Under the pieces are notes generated by a model. The model did not search any database and had not been told where the DNA came from. It worked only from the letters and a program-made list of their open reading frames with translations. Positions 36,511-49,431 of a stretch of DNA of 64,000 nt are shown piece after piece (positions within the stretch are counted from its first letter, which is position 1; each line of letters opens with the position of its first letter). The stretch is from Imbricaverruca yamaguchii (Eukaryota > Arthropoda > Thecostraca > Neoverrucidae), in NCBI GenBank assembly GCA_034440575.1, contig JAOTOL010001656.1, positions 4,503,001 to 4,567,000 on the forward strand. The letters run 5' to 3'. The translations under genes and the position numbers were made by a program.

Positions 36511-37563
36511 AGCTGTGTGAGCAGGGCGTCACCGCCGTCACCGGCGTCACTGCCGCGGCCCGGCACCAACAATTTCCGCTATTGGTCATGCGCCCACCGC
36601 GCTTTTATCGGCCGAAACGTCGCCCAAATCTGGCCAATTATTATCATCAGATTGCCCTGACTGGCGCCGGTCAGTGGCCGTTTTGCTGCTGACGCCACGG
36701 CCGGCCTGCGCCAGGGCACTGCACTCTGACCGCCGGTGTAATGTCAGCGGTGCTTGTCCGCCCAGCCACACAAACTATCGACAGGCCCAACGGCAGAACC
36801 TAGTAGAGTTTAATATGGTGCCACATGAATGTTGAAAATCCTTGGTCAATGGGACGTTTTGTTGCCAAGACATTCCATTGGTCAGTGGGACATCTTGGTT
36901 ATTCAAAGTCATCCAACTAGCATAAATTAAGCCATCTTAGCTTAGCATAGCCTGACCTAACTAATGAGCCTAAACATCCGATACCAACGGCCATAAACTA
37001 AACAGTCTCAGCTGATCACAACCTGACCTGACTAATGATCTTCAGGATAATCATCATCATTGCGCAACTCTGATGCAAATTTCAGATAACGTCATCGGAC
37101 GGCAGTATGCGGGTGTAATTGATGTCGGGAAGTGTTCACCATTTGGCTGGAGACTCGTGGTTCTCAGAAGGGGAGATCAGCGACAGATATCGATGTTCAG
37201 TGAGTATTGGTTAGACATTGACAATGCATCTTCATAGCCCTTTAAATATTGAAGAGGTAGTCTTACATTGATGGCTACTGATTAATGATGTGCAATTTAC
37301 ATTCTCTTGTGACCACCACGTAATGGAAGCCCAGCAATTATATACGCGACAATTTCGACAAACATCTGCTCACTTAGGAATGCCAAGCTAAAAAATAACA
37401 TATACTCGCTGTCGTCGTCATATACAAGATGAAATGGCGTTTTCGAGATTAAAAAATCATTCGATATATGGATGCGGTTATATCCCATCATATCCCATCT
37501 CGTAGCGGTCCATCTCGCCACGGAAAGACTCCCACATCATCAACTTCACCTCTTCACCATCGC
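36511..37563. other. Intergenic segment
   Basis: No gene or array recognised. Confidence 0.4.
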
Positions 37564-37747
37564 GTGGGGCGGGGATGGCCGAGTGGCTAAGGTGTTGGGC
37601 TCTGGGTACCAAATGTCCCGGATTCGACACTCGCGCCGCTCGGGACATTTCCCAATCCCGCGGCCCACCGGCGAAACAGTGTGGGCATCGCTATTAGCCG
37701 TGAATGTGCACATAGTGCGTCGTGATACACCCAATAAACACACAATT
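37564..37747 (+). mobile_element. tRNA-derived SINE, copy 1
   Basis: A tRNA-like head starts GGGGATGGCCGAGTGGCTAA. TGGCCGAGTGG fits the pol III A box, and GGATTCGACAC about 35 bp further on resembles the B box. A body of about 115 bp follows, ending in CACCCAATAAACACA. Near-perfect 11-bp direct repeats, TTCACCATCGC (37553-37563) and TTCACCACCGC (37748-37758), fit a target-site duplication. A second copy in inverse orientation lies at 44746-44916. Both are non-coding and depend on another element for mobility. Confidence 0.85.
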
Positions 37748-37758
37748 TTCACCACCGC

Positions 37759-38620
37759 TAGGATGTTCTTGGATGCAATCGTGGTCCCAGCGCTGTTCCA
37801 TGGCCCTGTTGCCGCTGAAGGGATTTTACTGCCAACTATAGACATCCTGACCGTATTTGGTTCCAACTAAATTATGGCTTCTGGCATAAAACAGGCTGGG
37901 TTGTTCTTGTTCTTGATTTCTACTGACACGAACTTAATACAATCATTGTTTATGTGTCTACGCTCACGGACATGAGCTTCGGGTAATTTTCCCAGTTCCC
38001 CGAAGTTCAAGACAACTCGAAGACATTCAACTACGACGCTAAGCACAGCTGAGCGTCTAGTTGTGCCATTTCGGGTGACTGAGGCAGGAAGCTATTATGT
38101 CATTCAGCTGTTCTTGGATGACTGGCACTAAACACAATCGTCAGCAGCGGCTCATGAACCGCGCGAGGTACACTCGGGGGCCTCTGGAAGTTACCAATGC
38201 ACTCCATTACACCCACCGTCGTACGCGATTTAGATCACATGCGTGGCAGTGGATAGCTGTAGTGGCACTACCCAACAATCCCGCCCCTCTTTTTGTGTCC
38301 TAAGCTGTTCCTTCGTCTAAAACAAATGCCGACGGGTCGCCTGACGTTGGGCCATATGGTACAGCTTTAATCATTATATTGTTTTTAGACGCACGGTTCG
38401 GGCCCATTACTACTGACATTAGCCAACATTTCTCCGGTTACAATGGCCCATTCTGCTGCACGCAACGATAGCTCAATTGGTTTCTTTCGGTCGAGTCATC
38501 AGCCAAAGTTTCACGAGTGTTGCACATCACTCCTTGGCGTAAGAAGTTTGGCCCGTGCGTGTGTTGGCACGGGCCGACCCGACTTCGCACTGGTCATTTT
38601 CAAAACTTATGGGTGGTAGC
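37759..38620. other. Intergenic segment
   Basis: No gene recognised. Confidence 0.4.
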
Positions 38621-38621
38621 T

Positions 38622-39897
38622 AAAGAGGAGTACCGCCCCTGCTGAGTGTCTGCGGACAGCGCGCTACTGAGTACCGTCCCTCCTGAGTGTCTGCGGACAG
38701 CACGCTACTGAGTACCGCCGCTCCTGAGTGTCTGTGGACAGTCCGCTACTGAGTACCGCCCCTCCTGAGTGTCTACAGACAGCGGGCTACTGAGTACCGC
38801 CGCTGCTGAGTGTCTGCGGACAGCACGCTACTGAGTACCGCCGCTGCTGAGTGTCTGCGGATAGCACGCTACTGAGTACCGCCGCTCCTGAGTGTCTGCG
38901 GACAGTGCGCTACTGAGTACCGCCCCTCCTGAGTGTCTGCGGACAGTGCGCTACTGAGTACCGCCGCTGCTGAGTGTCTGTGGACAGTCCGCTACTGAGT
39001 ACCGCCCCTCCTGAGTGTCTGCAGACAGCACGCTACTGAGTACCGCCCCTCCTGAGGGTCTGCGGACAGCGGGCTACTGAGTACCGCCGCTCCTGAGTGT
39101 CTGCAGACAGCACGCTACTGAGTACCGCCGCTGCTGAGTGTCTACAGACAGCGGGCTACTGAGTACCGCCGCTCCTGAGTGTCTGCAGACAGCACGCTAC
39201 TGAGTACCGCCGCTCCTGAGTGTCTGCGGACAGCGCGCTACTGAGTACCGCCGCTGCTGAGTGTCTACAGACAGCACGCTACTGAGTACCGTCCCTCCTG
39301 AGTGTCTGCGGACAGCACGCTACTGAGTACCGCCCCTCCTGAGTGTCTGCGGACAGCACGCTGCTGAGTACCGCCGCTCCTGAGTGTCTACAGACAGCGG
39401 GCTACTGAGTACCGCCCCTCCTGAGTGTCTACAGACAGCGGGCTACTGAGTACCGCCCCTCCTGAGTGTCTACAGACAGCGGGCTACTGAGTACCGCCGC
39501 TGCTGAGTGTCTGCGGACAGCGCGCTACTGAGTACCGCCGCTGCTGAGTGTCTGCAGACAGCACGCTACTGAGTACCGCCCCTCCTGAGTGTCTACAGAC
39601 AGCACGCTACTGAGTACCGCCGCTGCTGAGTGTCTACACACAGCGGGATACTGAGTACCGCCGCTGCTGAGTGTCTACAGACAGCACGCTACTGAGTACC
39701 GCCCCTCCTGAGTGTCTGCAGACAGCGCGCTACTGAGTACCGCCGCTGCTGAGTGTCTACACACAGCGGGCTACTGAGTACCGCCCCTCCTGAGTGTCTA
39801 CAGACAGCGGGCTACTGAGTACCGCCGCTGCTGAGTGTCTACACACAGCACGCTACTGAGTACCGCCGCTGCTGAGTGTCTGCGGACAGTGCGCTAA
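38622..39897. repeat. 41-bp minisatellite, about 31 copies
   Basis: Units contain TGAGTACCGCCGCTGCTGAG and TGTCTGCGGACAGC[AG]CGCTAC. Subtypes mix at several positions (CCCTCC/CGCTGC; GCGGAC/ACAGAC). TGA words close the + frames, so no long ORFs appear here. CTGCGGACAG is nearly palindromic. Confidence 0.96.
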
Positions 39898-41939
39898 TAG
39901 CACGCTGATTAGAAGCATGGACACAATGTTCAGTATTCTGGGGGTGCCATATCCCCGGGGGGCGCCACTGTCAGTAACTGGAGCCTTCGGCTGAAAACTC
40001 ATAGAGCCGGTGCAGGGGAATGGTCTGCTCGAGGACTCTGAAAGGAATTCTCCCCTAAAGGGTTTCACTACCCACCCTTGGATCCGCCCTTGTCCAATAC
40101 GTATTCGTGTGGTCTAATCCAATCCGTCCGCGCCATGTCGTTCAAGGGGCCTCTTGTCGGTAAGAGGCGTCCTGTGTCAATCAGGGGTTCCGGGATCGGG
40201 TCGGCCTTCTGTGTTGGCGATGCGCTCTTGTGATCTCTTGTGCGCTCAATGATTTTCTATGTCGTTCAGGGCGAGCCTCCTGCTCTGTGCCATTGAAGGC
40301 CTGGGCGCATGCAGCATACACACTAATCTGAGTATGATCGGGCTCGTGTTGCCGAGGGGCACTGCTCGACAGTGGTATTGGACTGTCACTGTCCGTACGT
40401 ATATTCCAGGTTAATCACTTTGTAAGCGATTATATGAACGTTAGGCATCGGCTGAGGATTAATTGTCAGAAGAAGAGCATGAACAGGGGGCTGGCTGATG
40501 TGGAGTATGACTTCAAATAGCACACCAGGCTAAAGTACGAATTCATTTTCAGTCTTTTGTCAGGTATAGGATTAGCACTTCATTAACCTGTGAGTATAAG
40601 TGGAAGGCATTTTTAAGCGCCATAAAGCCATGGAGTGAGTGCTTCTCCAGGCAAATTTGCAACTCTTTGTCGGGACTCTCTCCTGAATGCCCAGCCAGGT
40701 TTAGCTGCAAGTTTCCCGTCTACTCTTCCATTAGTTGATCAAATCTGAACTCAAGAGCTTTTTTTCGCCAGAAATGAATTTCGACTCCAAAGGTGAGCAC
40801 ATATTAGCAGTGCAGTGTGTCGCAAGACGCAGCGTTTGATTACTTTCGAAGCACGATTACGGCGAGTATGACTTGAAACAATCAGTGCAGATTATCGAAC
40901 AGTGTGAAAAGGCACCGTCGGAATTCTAAAAAGTGCTTAGCGACTACGGTAACCCGGTCTGGTGCTTAGCGACTGTGGTAACCCCAGTTTACAAGAACAG
41001 TCCGGCTTAAGCTGTTAAGAAATTACTGCGATGAGTTGTTAGCCGCCTTCACAATGCAGTGCACAGTGCTACGTTTGTCCGCTGAACTTGTTCTGTTGCG
41101 CCACAAATGCATATCTCTTTTTTTCAGTGTACATGCATTAAGTGTTAATGTCACACGTTTGATTCTTCCTTAGAAGGAAGCTTCTTGATGTTAATATTAT
41201 ATCCATATATTCTCACCCTACCAGAGAAGTATCCCTGACATGCTGTCCTACTGGTGACGTCATAGTTAGCGACCATCCACTAGTAATGAGATTGACGTTC
41301 CGAGGACGACTCAAATGTTACTTCCAAATGCTTCCTTACGATGAAGAAGACGAGAGGATGCGATGAAATGACAGGTTTTGGAAATGCCGTCTTATGGTGA
41401 GACGTGAGGCTGTCGCCATTGTACGTTTTGATTGATCCATCTTGATTTATGCAATGGATCATATGGAATAAGCTCTACTGTTTGATGTTTTAGACGCTAC
41501 AGCCTACTGCCTTGCGATATCTTACGGCCAAAATTGACTCCTCGTGGTATTTTTATATATAATCGGAGGTATTCGCATGCAGTCACGTCTCCAAGTGGTC
41601 AAACCACACCGCCTTCACTGACCTCAGCGGTCTATTTCTGTGCAGGTAGCCAGCAAAGAGATCACGTACTGGCCACGGCCGTCATAGACCGTGCAGTCAC
41701 GTCCATAATTAAGGTAGCAGACGTCTGCAGCTCAAATCTGCCGCTCCACACCCAGAAGGGCCTCCGCTGCTCCCAATGAATGAATCCAAGACGTACTGTA
41801 AATAAGGCCGGGTCATGGTGGACGCCAGACCGCCTCCGGGCATTGTGCTGCACGTGACCGAGTCGACCAAATAGCGACCAGTTTCTGGAACGTGCCGTCG
41901 CTGCAGGGTGTGGAGGTCAAGGGGAGGTGATGCATCTTT
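39898..41939. other. Intergenic segment
   Basis: Mostly unique, AT-richer sequence; TGACGTCA at 41255-41262. No gene recognised. Confidence 0.4.
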
Positions 41940-42330
41940 CTATCGTATGATATTCTCCGGTGTAATAGCGGTCTCTAACGTATAGTAGTACATCACTAGT
42001 AACCTAGAGTAAGATTTTCTCCGGTGTAATAGAGGTTTGCACCCTGAGAGTGGGCAATTGTATGATCTTATCCTGTGTAGTAGCATGCTGCACCCCATCG
42101 AATGACCTTGTAAGGTGTAATATCGCTCACCATAATATCGTAAAACCTTTTCCGGTGAAATCGCTGCCGCCACCCTATCGTATCACCTTGCACGGTACAA
42201 TGCGGTCTCTATCATATCATATGGCCTCCGTTGTAATAGCCGGTCTCAAACCTATTGTAATACCTTCAGTGGTGTAATGGTGGCCGCCATGAGAGTGCGA
42301 TACCAATAGCGGTCTGCATCCTGAGAGGGG
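41940..42330. repeat. Degenerate repeat, about 50-60 bp units
   Basis: Recurring TCCGGTGTAATAGCGGTCT-like and ATCGTATGA-like words at irregular spacing. Old, diverged array. Confidence 0.65.
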
Positions 42331-44728
42331 GATGCCGCACAGTCCGATTTGTTGCTGATGCGGTGCTGTTTTATGAAGGGTATACAACGCCATGAAGCTA
42401 CGAGACACGTGGCGCAACTGTCACCTTCTAGGATGGGCCTTAACCCTTGTCATCCAAGGGCGTGGATACCACATTAGACGGTTGTATGTGAACCATCAAA
42501 AAAGCCGTGCCGAATTAAGCTCGCCGTCCCGCACGGCACCGCTTGGCATGCATGGTGTGTCTCTTTTGAAGACTGCAAGCCAAGAAAGCTGGCAAGTTTC
42601 ATGAAGACAATGCGTTATTATGTTATTCCCGAAGGCATTTTTAGTGCATTTTAATCGTAATTTTTCCTGCGGTGTAAAGCTGTAATCAAAATGGTTTTAA
42701 AGTTGAACGCAACTAATATAGGGGCTCCAATCCATACCGCACAGGGCTAGGGTAGAGCCACGAATCCTGGTTTGAGGGCTAGACTGACCATCCTCACGAA
42801 AAATTCAGCAGTGGAACGAAATATCCACCAGAACTGGGCGGATTTTTCATCGTGAGCATTACCCGTTGACCTTCGTCAAGTGATCACGGTGGTAGATTTA
42901 AGAAGAGTTTGAAGCTGAGGCTCTATCATTAGCTGATACTGTATGTTGTGATATATGAACCACAGACCAAACTATGCCATTCATGCTCGGTGTTTGTTTC
43001 ATTTGATTCGTTTCATATGCACGTGCTTGGGTGCTGTATACTTATTCGCTGTACATACGAGCATCCTTGCATCCTATAATGCCAATGCCTTCGGGCGGAG
43101 AATGGCGCTTGTAGCTGCAGGCTCTGATCTGAGGGGATTGGATCGTTGTGTCAGCCTTGCGGCATACCTTTTATCTTTGGTTATCTTCTACGAATCATCT
43201 GTATGATCCAAATTGCACTGCTCATCTCACCGAGAGCAGGCTGGGAGCTGGTGTACAATTGAAGGTACATGTATACAAATATATTTGTATTCTAAAGCAA
43301 ATCATATCCGTGAAGCTCTGAAACTCGAAACAAACGATGTCTCGAGTGCTTGTTAGTGAAGTGCTATTCGCAAGACGTAAATGGCAACGAAACAGTGCTA
43401 GTTCGCACCAGCACTATTTTATACATTCCCCTCCCAGCTTCCTGCGCACCAACCCCTCCATGCACAAACAGGATTTCACCCCTATATTATCCTCCTGAAT
43501 ACGCCGTTGGCTTTGTTTGCATGTGCAAGTATGGACATCAAGTGGAGTTTAAGGCAATTAGAAATTATTCATATCCAACTATGCAGATTTTTAGTGGTAT
43601 CAAATGCAAACGGTCCCGATTTCTTCCTGACAAAAGCGTCCAAAGTGTTGTCCTCCTGACTTCGCCATTGCGAACAATTTGAACTTTTGATATTCTAAGG
43701 GTGTAGACCCAGAGGTGTAGAATCGATAAGTGCAATTCGTTTGACCTATTCCGTTTTGAAATGGGCTCAATGGATTTAGATATCTTAGGGAGGGGCGGAA
43801 TCATCCCCGTACAGATTTAAGACTGAAGGATCCCTACCGTAATCAAAGGTGGATACAGGGGGCACTTGGAGCATGTGGCGCAGTCAGGAGTTTCCTATGG
43901 GGCGACCCAGAAAAAAAGATGATGAAATAGATAAATCTTTCGTCCTGCGAAGCGCGCCAAAATGTTTAATTTTGGCGTGATAAAAATCTCAAAATTTAGC
44001 CTTTAATCTAGTGTATTTTCGGTTGCTAAAGGAAAAGAGGGGCGGGTCTCACCCGCCTTGGCTGCGTCTCTCCGCCCATGGAAAGGTGGCACCCTTCTGA
44101 CCGATAAAATATGTTCGAGATCTCCAGTCATTTCGGTAGGCCGGAGTGGACTTTCTCCCTCCCGCTTAACAAATTTTGACAGCCCAAAGGCACCCCTCGC
44201 AGAGGCATGCCCATCTCTTGAGAGGAAAGGGTTTTCAGCAAACTTTTCAGCAAACTCGTGTGCATCCCTTTCACTGCCCCACCTCACGGAGCTCCAGGTG
44301 CCACATCCGCAGTGGCATCTCTCCAAGGAGGTGGCGCCCATTCGGACGAGTGCATCCCCTCCGTGACAATTCATGGATTCGCTCCTGACCATAATAGTGC
44401 CAATGTCTTAAATTGGGTATGAAGAACATGTGTGAAAAGAATCGCAACTTATTTGTGCGGCCCAATGCATGGAGGAAACAGTGAGTGTTTAGTTGTTGAC
44501 AATGTCAATGTCAGTAATGTTAACAATGTCAATTTAGGTGCTTAAACTTGCTCATAGTGTCCTCATGTTAAAATCGCAAGAAGTGGATGGGGCAAAGGTA
44601 AAAATGATGAGATCCAGTTCCCATCAAAAGTGTAGGAAAATGGAACCCTGATGCAGCGTACATGTATATCAGCAGTATACCTCTTAGCTTGGCAACTTAT
44701 CACCACAGCAGAAAGTCCCCCACTGGGT
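42331..44728. other. Intergenic segment
   Basis: Unique sequence. A - strand open frame at 44003-44392 has no recognisable domain. No gene assigned. Confidence 0.4.
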
Positions 44729-44745
44729 CCACCACTGCAGTAATG

Positions 44746-44916
44746 AGCGTGTATATTTATTTATTTGGTGGTTCAGGACGCACATTCACGGTTAATGGCG
44801 CCGCACACATTGCTTCGCCAGTGGGCCGTGGCATTGGGAAATGTACCGAGCGGTGCGAGTGTCGAACCCGGGATCTGTGGTATTCGGAGTGCAGCACCTT
44901 AATCACTCGGCCATCC
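44746..44916 (-). mobile_element. tRNA-derived SINE, copy 2
   Basis: On the - strand this reads GGATGGCCGAGTGATTAAGG (A-box region), then CCCGGGTTCGACACTCGC with a better-preserved B box (GGGTTCGACAC), then a body closely matching copy 1 (ACATTTCCCAAT, CGGCCCAC, GGCGAA, TTAACCGTGAATGTGC), and an A-rich tail AAATAAATAAATA. Direct repeats of 17 bp with two mismatches, CCACCCCTGCATTAATG (44917-44933) and CCACCACTGCAGTAATG (44729-44745), mark a target-site duplication. Confidence 0.87.
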
Positions 44917-44933
44917 CCACCCCTGCATTAATG

Positions 44934-45590
44934 GGTGTAACTTGAAGCATTGCAATTCCAGAATTGGTGGAGGGATGTTTTGGGGTTGAAATGTGAACAC
45001 CAGTGGTTTCCTACAACGCACTATGTTGGACAAGAGGACGTACACTCATCACTTTTAAAAGGTGGCTCATGTCAACGACAGTTCATTACAGCCATGTCAC
45101 AATAGCTGTCCAAAGGCTGCCTCTTGATTCCAATGATTTGGAATGTCTTGTGTGAATGTCCGTCTATAAATCTTTCATCCACTATAAATTGTGTAGCACA
45201 ATGCATTTCACAGCCTCTCTCTTAATTTTACTATCCCAGCATTCTACATGCGATATGTCAAGCGGTTCAAGATCTCACCACTATAACTCCCAGATTTGTC
45301 CATAGAAATGATGGCACCCGCGTGCCACAGCGTGATTCGAGGCTTTCACCATTTTACGAGTGCGGTGCGACGTCGAGAACTTTGCCATTTCTATGAACAG
45401 TCTTCGAGAACCCATCTTGCAGTGAATTCGAGAACCTTTGCAATCCTGGTTGAATTAACATTATCGTGGGATTATCGGGATGAACTCGGAGGGGACATTG
45501 TCTCGGAGGCCAGGCATACTTGTCATGTAGTAGTCGGATCACCTCGGGATGTCTTTGCCAAATGCCTTTTCTAAATGATCTCCAAACGTG
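44934..45590. other. Intergenic segment
   Basis: No gene recognised. Confidence 0.4.
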
Positions 45591-45594
45591 CTGT

Positions 45595-45990
45595 CCGTGT
45601 GGGAACGGAGTCCGGTGGGATGTTCGGTGGTGTGTGCGGTGTGGTTTCCAGTGGGGTGTCCGGTAGTGTGAGCTGTGTCTGGTCGTCCTGCAAGGGGTGT
45701 CCAGTGGGGTGTCTGGTAGTGTTGTGATCTGTGCCTGGTCGTCCTGCAAGGATGTGCCTGGTCCGGTAGGATGTGCGGAAGTGTTGTCCGGTAGGATGTG
45801 CGGAAGTGTTGTCCGGTAGGATGTGCGGAAGTGTTGTCCGGTAGGATGTGCGGAAGTGTTGTCCGGTAGGATGTGCGGAAGTGTTGTGAGCTGTGCTCGG
45901 CCATGCTGGAAACGGTGTTCGGTGGGATGTCTGGTAGTGCTGTGGGCTGTGGCCTGTTGTCCTGTGAGGGTGTCCGGTCGTCTGTGAGGG
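45595..45990. repeat. 25-bp repeat with flanking GGTGTCC-type degenerate repeats
   Basis: The core at 45760-45890 has five copies of GTTGTCCGGTAGGATGTGCG plus GAAGT. The flanks carry looser GTGGGGTGTCCGGTAGTGT words, suggesting a core expansion in an older array. Confidence 0.85.
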
Positions 45991-46186
45991 GCTTACGGTC
46001 GAGTTGTGTTCGGTGGGGTGCACAACTGCGTCTGTAGTCCAGCTATTGTACTGGCCCGGTCGTATTTTATCCGTCGCGGCCGCCCATTGTCCTGCGAATC
46101 GCTCCAAGCGAGCCAACCTTTTGTGCCTTCAGTCGCCTGATCTGTCCCCATCCCCAAGCCGTGAATCAATGTCATGAACCCGACCC

Positions 46187-46370
46187 TCAACCGGGCCCTG
46201 AATCAGACCGTGGGCTTGACCCTGAACCATGCGCAGTCTCTGATACGGACCCTGAGTAGGTGCACAGGGTGGACCCTGAATCAGACCGTGGGCTCGACCC
46301 TGAACCATGCGCAGTCTCTGAGACGGACCCTGAGTAGGTGCACAGGGTGGACCCTGAATCAGACCACCGG
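46187..46370. repeat. 78-bp tandem repeat, about 2.3 copies
   Basis: Units contain ACCCTGAATCAGACCGTGGG and GAACCATGCGCAGTCTCTGA, themselves built of shorter GACCCTGA words. Confidence 0.85.
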
Positions 46371-46554
46371 TCCGGTCCGTAAAGCGGACCCTGAAGCGGG
46401 TCGTAGGCCGAAGCCCGACTCAATTCCCGAACTGGATCCTAAATGGGACTATGAATCAGATGATGAATCGAGTTACGATAGAGGAAATGTTGTTAAGACA
46501 TGAGTCAAAGATCAAGAACTGTAAAACAAAACAGTTGAACTGATGCGAGCGAAC

Positions 46555-46935
46555 TGCCGGCAATGATATATTCCGACAGTGACACATACCGACAGTGACA
46601 TGTACCGACAGAAACATATTACGACTGTGCCATGCAGTGACAGTGACATATTGTGACAGTGACGGATTCCGACGGTGACATGCACCGACATTGACATGTA
46701 CCGACAGTAACAGATTACAGCCGTGACATATAGCGACAGTGACATATTCCGACAGTGACATGTACCGACAGAAACATATTACGACTGTGCCATGCAGTGA
46801 CAGTGACATATTGTGAGAGTGACGGATTCCGACGGTGACATGCACCAACGGGGACATGTACCGACAGTAACAGATTACAGCCGTGACATGTAGCGACAGT
46901 GACATATTCCGACAGTGGCATGTACCGACAATGGC
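46555..46935. repeat. 15-bp GACAGTGACATATT-type array with 160-bp higher-order repeat
   Basis: Basic words such as CCGACAGTGACATGTA repeat about every 15 bp. A composite block containing GAAACATATTACGACTGTGC recurs after exactly 160 bp. Confidence 0.85.
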
Positions 46936-47831
46936 TATTCCCACAGGAGCATAAGTTGCCCCTCGACATTCTTCATTCTATGATCTGGTTGCGATTTCTG
47001 CGTATGATTGCACTGGCGATGTGGGCTTTGTGGACAGTTCAGACATTATTGGGAATACTGATGGTCACCTGTCGGATTCGCTGCTTGTCTCAGGTAGATA
47101 TACACAGAGTACCATTGATCGGACAAGGCACCACCATGCTCACGAGCGTGGCATATATGGGCCGTAATTTTGTCGCTGAAAAATAAGACAACGGGAGCAA
47201 GGGACGGGACAAAGTCGGAGCAATACGACTTCGTTTGTCAATAAATGAAAGATGTAGCCAACCACCCAAACACACATTAAGCAGTAGGGCAAACGGTCCA
47301 TTAGTGTGAACTTTCAGTGCGATTCGGCTACATACATGGACTGAGCAGTTCGCACATGGTTGCAATGGTCTCTGAAGAAATACCCATTTGCCGTTTTTGT
47401 TGGAGACAGGCCCAATCGCGTTTTGATATTTGCTGGGCCAAGCCCTGTGGCGTTATGTTTGTTGCTTTACGAAGTGAATGTATGTGCGTTATGCATTGGG
47501 CAATTTGGATGCTTCATAATAACGACGCACTAATATGATTGATGAACTCCAGCTTTCATGTCTACCAAAGCGGATGCATGTTGGAGGACAGCAGAATAGC
47601 AGGGGTGCGTGGGGCTGATGCTAGTTGTCAGTGTTGACTCTCCAGCTTTGTGACCTGTGAAGTGATAACCATAAGCATGCGTGACTTACACAGTACACAT
47701 GGTGTTGTATGTGCCAAAGAACTTTGACAGGATTCTGCAGCACCAACTTCCCCTCAACTTGCTTATTTTACATTGTAGCACCTACCATTGAATTTCGCAA
47801 CGCCAGCTTTGAAATTTGCAACACCGACTTG
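46936..47831. other. Intergenic segment
   Basis: No gene recognised. Confidence 0.4.
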
Positions 47832-48095
47832 GCTGGTAATCTTCCACCCACGAGCACACGAGGGAAGGGCCAGAGGCTGGTAATCTTCCACCCACGAGCA
47901 CATGAGGGAAGGGCCATAGGCTGGTGATCTTCCACATACGAGCATGCGAGTGAAGGACCAATGGCTGGCAATCTTCCACCTACGAACACTTGGGAGAAGG
48001 ATCAATGGCTGGTGATCTTCCACATATGAGCATGTGAGTGAAGGACCAATGGCTGGTGATCTTCCACCTATGAACACATGGGAAGAGGACCAATG
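47832..48095. repeat. About 44-bp repeat, about 6 copies
   Basis: Units contain GGCTGGTGATCTTCCAC and GAGCATG[TC]GAGTGAAGGACC. Confidence 0.88.
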
Positions 48096-48449
48096 ACAAT
48101 GACCGCGCCACTATTCCGTATGCAACGCATATACTCAGCTTATTACGCACTGTTAAAACTTACATTGGTGTGCATGGCTTGTGCGCTTTATTTCCCGCTT
48201 TCTTGGTAGCTTCCAGCCTGAACGCAGTGGCATGTATTAAATTGAGCATTTAGTGATATAGTACGACAACAAAAAAATCGTATTTAAAACCACAGTTTCT
48301 GAAATAATCACAGAATCACGGTGACTCTCCCAATGCAAACTGCTAAGATCAGTTAAAAGGCACTTCCAATATCTGATTATTAGCTTGGGTCTATGATGAA
48401 CCAGGCAATTTACAATAACGTCATTGAGATAAATGCACATCACTGATAT

Positions 48450-48545
48450 ATAATGTCACTGATATGCGGGTCGCTAATGTCACTGAGATAAATGTTGCAT
48501 CACTGACATATTTGGTCACTGATATGTCGGTCACTGATATATGTA
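48450..48545. repeat. Short TCACTGATAT repeat
   Basis: Loose repetition of GTCACTGATAT(G) words. Confidence 0.7.
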
Positions 48546-48569
48546 CCACGACCCACACCACCCTACCCC

Positions 48570-48735
48570 ACATCACTCACCACCTGCGCGCTACCACTCA
48601 CCACCAATGCGCTACCACTCACCACCAGTGCGCTACCACTCACCACTTGCGTGCTACCACTCACCGCCAGTGCGCTACCACTCATCACCAGTGAGGTGCC
48701 ACTCGCCACCAATGCACTACCACTCACCACCTGGG
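48570..48735. repeat. 21-bp minisatellite, about 8 copies
   Basis: Units of TACCACTCACCACCAGTGCG plus C. Confidence 0.9.
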
Positions 48736-49235
48736 CGCTGAATGAGGGCGCCCCAAAGTGCGGGCCGTCGGGGAATGTATGGGCGCTGATGTGTCGCCAA
48801 CCATGAACACCCACTGCCGCGTCCAAGGCATTGTATTGGAGCCAGACCTGTTTGAAATCATCAGCTTACCGTTCCCGCCGATGGTTCTATGCGCCGCATA
48901 CCGACCATTTGAATCTGAATGCTCGTGAGCGCACGTAAACAGGCCAAGGTCGCCTGGAGGACGGCCATGTCTTCGACCTCTCCTTTGCATATGACTCGCT
49001 AGGCCGCTGGCGACGAGTTTGCATCGTCCAGTCGGTAGGACACCAAGCTTGAAAGCCATGTGCAAAAGTCGCTGGAGCCAGTGCGGTTTTGACATTCCGC
49101 CAATCTTCTCACGATATTGATCGCCGGCGGTCCGTCGTCTTCGTCGGTCACCTCGGAATGCATGGGCTAGGATTTGATGGAGATCCATTGGTTTAGTGGC
49201 GATATTAAATCAGTTGTGGAGCGCCCGGGTGTATT
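48736..49235. other. Intergenic segment
   Basis: A - strand open frame at 48724-49188 has no recognisable domain. No gene assigned. Confidence 0.35.
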
Positions 49236-49239
49236 TGCC

Positions 49240-49360
49240 GCTGACTAGGTTGGCCGATTTCGGTCCAGGTTGAGTGATTTACGGTTGGTTAGGTTGGCCG
49301 GTTTCGGTCCGGGTCTGATGCATTTACCGGTGGCCAGATTGGCCTGTTTTGGCCCGGGTC
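49240..49360. repeat. About 56-bp degenerate repeat, 2-3 copies
   Basis: Repeated TAGGTTGGCC, TTTCGGTCC and GTGATTTACGGTTG words. Confidence 0.65.
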
Positions 49361-49431
49361 GGGTCCGAATGTCACGACCGTTCTCGTGTCCACCGCATAT
49401 TTTTTTCCTCTCGTGGCCGCCGACTCTGTCT

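Noticed and set aside
37571..37640. Functional tRNA gene
   Set aside because: The A and B boxes are tRNA-like, but acceptor and anticodon stems do not fold well and a SINE body with a target-site duplication follows.
38622..39897. Possible CRISPR array (41-bp repeats)
   Set aside because: Repeats are directly adjacent with no unique spacers, in a eukaryotic genome.
44003..44392. A - strand open frame of 129 codons as a gene
   Set aside because: No recognisable domain, splice partner or regulatory context; the overlapping + frame is also open.
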